Positions 4,625-6,085 of a stretch of 6,085 nucleotides of DNA are shown piece by piece (the first letter of the stretch is position 1; each line of letters opens with the position of its first letter). Source of the DNA: Phycisphaerae bacterium (lineage in GTDB: Bacteria; Planctomycetota; Phycisphaerae; Sedimentisphaerales; Anaerohalosphaeraceae); contig JAIPFN010000058.1 in NCBI GenBank assembly GCA_021736615.1, forward strand, positions 1 through 6,085, given 5' to 3'. The notes below the pieces were generated by a model. It was not told the DNA's origin, ran no database searches, and saw only the letters and a list, made by a program, of their open reading frames with translations. The position numbers were made by a program, and so were the translations under genes.

Positions 4625-6085
4625 TTTAAGCGGTGCCGTCAAAACAACCACTGTACCCTGCCCAGCCACAGACTTTACTTCAGCATTGCCGCCTAATTGA
4701 CTTAAATTCTCATGTATACTAAACAGGCCAAAGCCTTTTGTCAAATCAGAACCGCTGTCATTTTCGGCCATGTCAAAACCGACGCCGTCATCTTCAACGA
4801 CAATCTTTATCGTATCGCCCTCTCTGTACATGGATACTTTAATATTTTCCGCGCGGGCATGCTTGATGGTATTTGTCAGCAATTCCCGCACCGACCTGTA
4901 CATCTGAACCTGCACATCCTCCTCCAGCGGCTTTGGCAATTCGTCATCTTTAAACTCGGTACTGACTCCATGTTTGGCTTCAATTTCATCGGTAAGATAT
5001 CCTCTTATCGCTTCCTCTAAACCAAACGCATACAAAACCGGGGAACTAAGGTCAAACGCCTGTACACGTGTCTTTTCTATTAATTCACTGATATACTTCT
5101 TAAACCCGTCAACGTCCAAAGTAACCTGGCCTGCTTTAATCTCGTTCTGCAACACTGTCAATCTCATATTTACCGCGATAAGCGCCTGCGTAATCTCATC
5201 GTGTATCCAGGTCGCAATACGCTTTCTTTCCTGTTCTTCGGCTAACGATAACTGACAGGTCAGGGCTTTAAGTTGCTTTTGATATTCGATAAGTTTTTCC
5301 TCAACCTCCTTGCGGTCTGTGATGTCACTCGCTACAGTAGTAAAGTGAGGTTCCCCTCCAATGTCAATCTTGTCGATACCCAGAAGCATCCAACGCTTTT
5401 TGCCTGCTTTGGTTCGTACCGGAACCTCATACCCCTTGCCACGGCGATCCTCCTCTGCCAATTTTAAAATAGCTGATCGGTCAAACGGAGAATCCCACAA
5501 GCCCAGTTCCATGGTACTATGACCCAGGAGCTCTTGACGGTCATAACCGAACATTTGTGCAAAAGCCGCGTTCGCCTCCACAATGCATCCGTCTTTCGAC
5601 CTGGTGATGGTCATCAGATCCGGAGAGGCTTCGAAGGCTGTCGCAAATTTCATCTCGCTATCTCGCAGAGCCTCCATTACTTGTTTACGCTCGGTAATGT
5701 CTCTGCCGACCCCGATAATCTCAACAACTTTCTTTTCGTCATCTAATATCCCCGTATCTGCCCACTCAAACCATCGCCACCCGTTGGCAGTCATTACCCG
5801 CTGCTGCATTGTAGCATGATAAGGAAAACGATAAATCTTTTCCATTTCTTTTAAAGTGCTTTCAAGATCGTCTTCATGAACCATCGGCATAAATGTATTG
5901 CCAAGAAGTTCTTCTTCGGTCTTACCAAAAACTTCGCAGTACGAAGGACTGACAAACAGGAACCGGCCTTCAACGTCTACTTTCACAACAAGATCTGTTT
6001 GATTGTTAAGCAGCAACCTGTATTTCTCCTCGCTTTCACGAAGTTTAGCGGTTCGTTCGTAAACCAGTTCCTCAAGGTGGTCGCG
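4616..6085 (-). CDS. PAS-PAS-HisKA_3 sensor histidine kinase (NarL/NarX type), N-terminus outside window
   Basis: The frame is open to the right edge; the 489 residues seen begin inside a coiled coil (HLEELVYERTAKLRESEEKYR) typical of linkers before PAS domains. A TTG at 6016 lies inside this continuous homology and is not a credible start. Domains by in-window residue: PAS 1 about 24-131, ending in its DITERK linker (129-134); PAS 2 about 145-255, ending in DITDRK (254-259); HisKA_3 dimerisation domain with phosphoacceptor His295 in RIATWIHDEITQAL; HATPase_c with N-box Asn405 (ELLTNTIKHA), G1 box DGVGF (433-437) and G2 GFGL (451-454). HisKA_3 kinases are dimeric two-component sensors that normally phosphorylate LuxR/NarL-type response regulators. 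No regulator is in the window, so the partner may lie upstream or elsewhere. The signal is unknown: the PAS pockets show no residue I can tie to a cofactor. The stop is within the 4599-4624 hairpin. Confidence 0.93.
   Translation of the reverse strand, partial: RDHLEELVYERTAKLRESEEKYRLLLNNQTDLVVKVDVEGRFLFVSPSYCEVFGKTEEELLGNTFMPMVHEDDLESTLKEMEKIYRFPYHATMQQRVMTANGWRWFEWADTGILDDEKKVVEIIGVGRDITERKQVMEALRDSEMKFATAFEASPDLMTITRSKDGCIVEANAAFAQMFGYDRQELLGHSTMELGLWDSPFDRSAILKLAEEDRRGKGYEVPVRTKAGKKRWMLLGIDKIDIGGEPHFTTVASDITDRKEVEEKLIEYQKQLKALTCQLSLAEEQERKRIATWIHDEITQALIAVNMRLTVLQNEIKAGQVTLDVDGFKKYISELIEKTRVQAFDLSSPVLYAFGLEEAIRGYLTDEIEAKHGVSTEFKDDELPKPLEEDVQVQMYRSVRELLTNTIKHARAENIKVSMYREGDTIKIVVEDDGVGFDMAENDSGSDLTKGFGLFSIHENLSQLGGNAEVKSVAGQGTVVVLTAPLKSN

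Noticed and set aside
6014..6016. TTG at 6016 as the start of the histidine kinase
   Set aside because: The frame continues upstream to the window edge with a coiled-coil linker that joins smoothly to the PAS domain, so the gene is truncated by the window.

Overview
The window comes from a bacterium with a Gram-negative type of envelope. Two proteins carry lipoprotein signal peptides (lipobox Cys at residues 24 and 21), one is an exported 3D-domain protein, and there is an MreB. The combination of an M34/ATLF-like lipoprotein metallopeptidase, a stand-alone mreB and a multi-PAS NarL-type sensor kinase, at moderate GC, would fit a Planctomycetota/PVC-type organism. That is an impression from family resemblance only; there is no rRNA or other phylogenetic marker here.

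Layout. From 1 to 768 (minus) lies a lipoprotein zinc metallopeptidase whose C-terminus runs off the left edge. From 911 to 1345 (minus) is a small secreted 3D-domain protein with its own sigma70-like promoter (1395-1423). From 1385 to 1562 is a gene-free stretch with a cluster of possible hairpins and a pair of near-identical 14-bp repeats. A rho-independent terminator (1563-1600) closes mreB (1627-2712, minus). From 2713 to 3127 is a divergent intergenic region with an mreB leader hairpin, a heptamer repeat array and a promoter for the rightward gene. From 3185 to 3562 (plus) is a zinc-ribbon, single-TM protein, preceded by a possible 12-codon leader ORF whose stop overlaps its start. From 3626 to 4516 (minus) is a PAP2-superfamily lipoprotein with a TTG start. 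From 4517 to 4624 is a repeat-rich spacer (two hairpins around a heptamer array). From 4616 to the right edge (minus) is a PAS-PAS-HisKA_3-HATPase sensor kinase whose N-terminus lies outside the window.

How it fits together. Several genes concern the envelope (MreB for cell-wall geometry, a 3D-domain protein probably acting on peptidoglycan, an exported PAP2-like protein, a lipoprotein peptidase). They do not form one tight operon: promoters, terminators and repeats sit between them. No canonical defence system, integrase, transposase, CRISPR array, tRNA or rRNA is visible.

The least ordinary content is non-coding. Three separate 7-bp-period tandem arrays (895-922, 2839-2870, 4566-4600) have related units that rotate to a TCG...TAA theme. 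Two hairpins with the same CAAACTG/CAGTTTG arms (2737-2758, 4599-4624) lie next to two of these arrays. They look like members of a dispersed intergenic repeat family.
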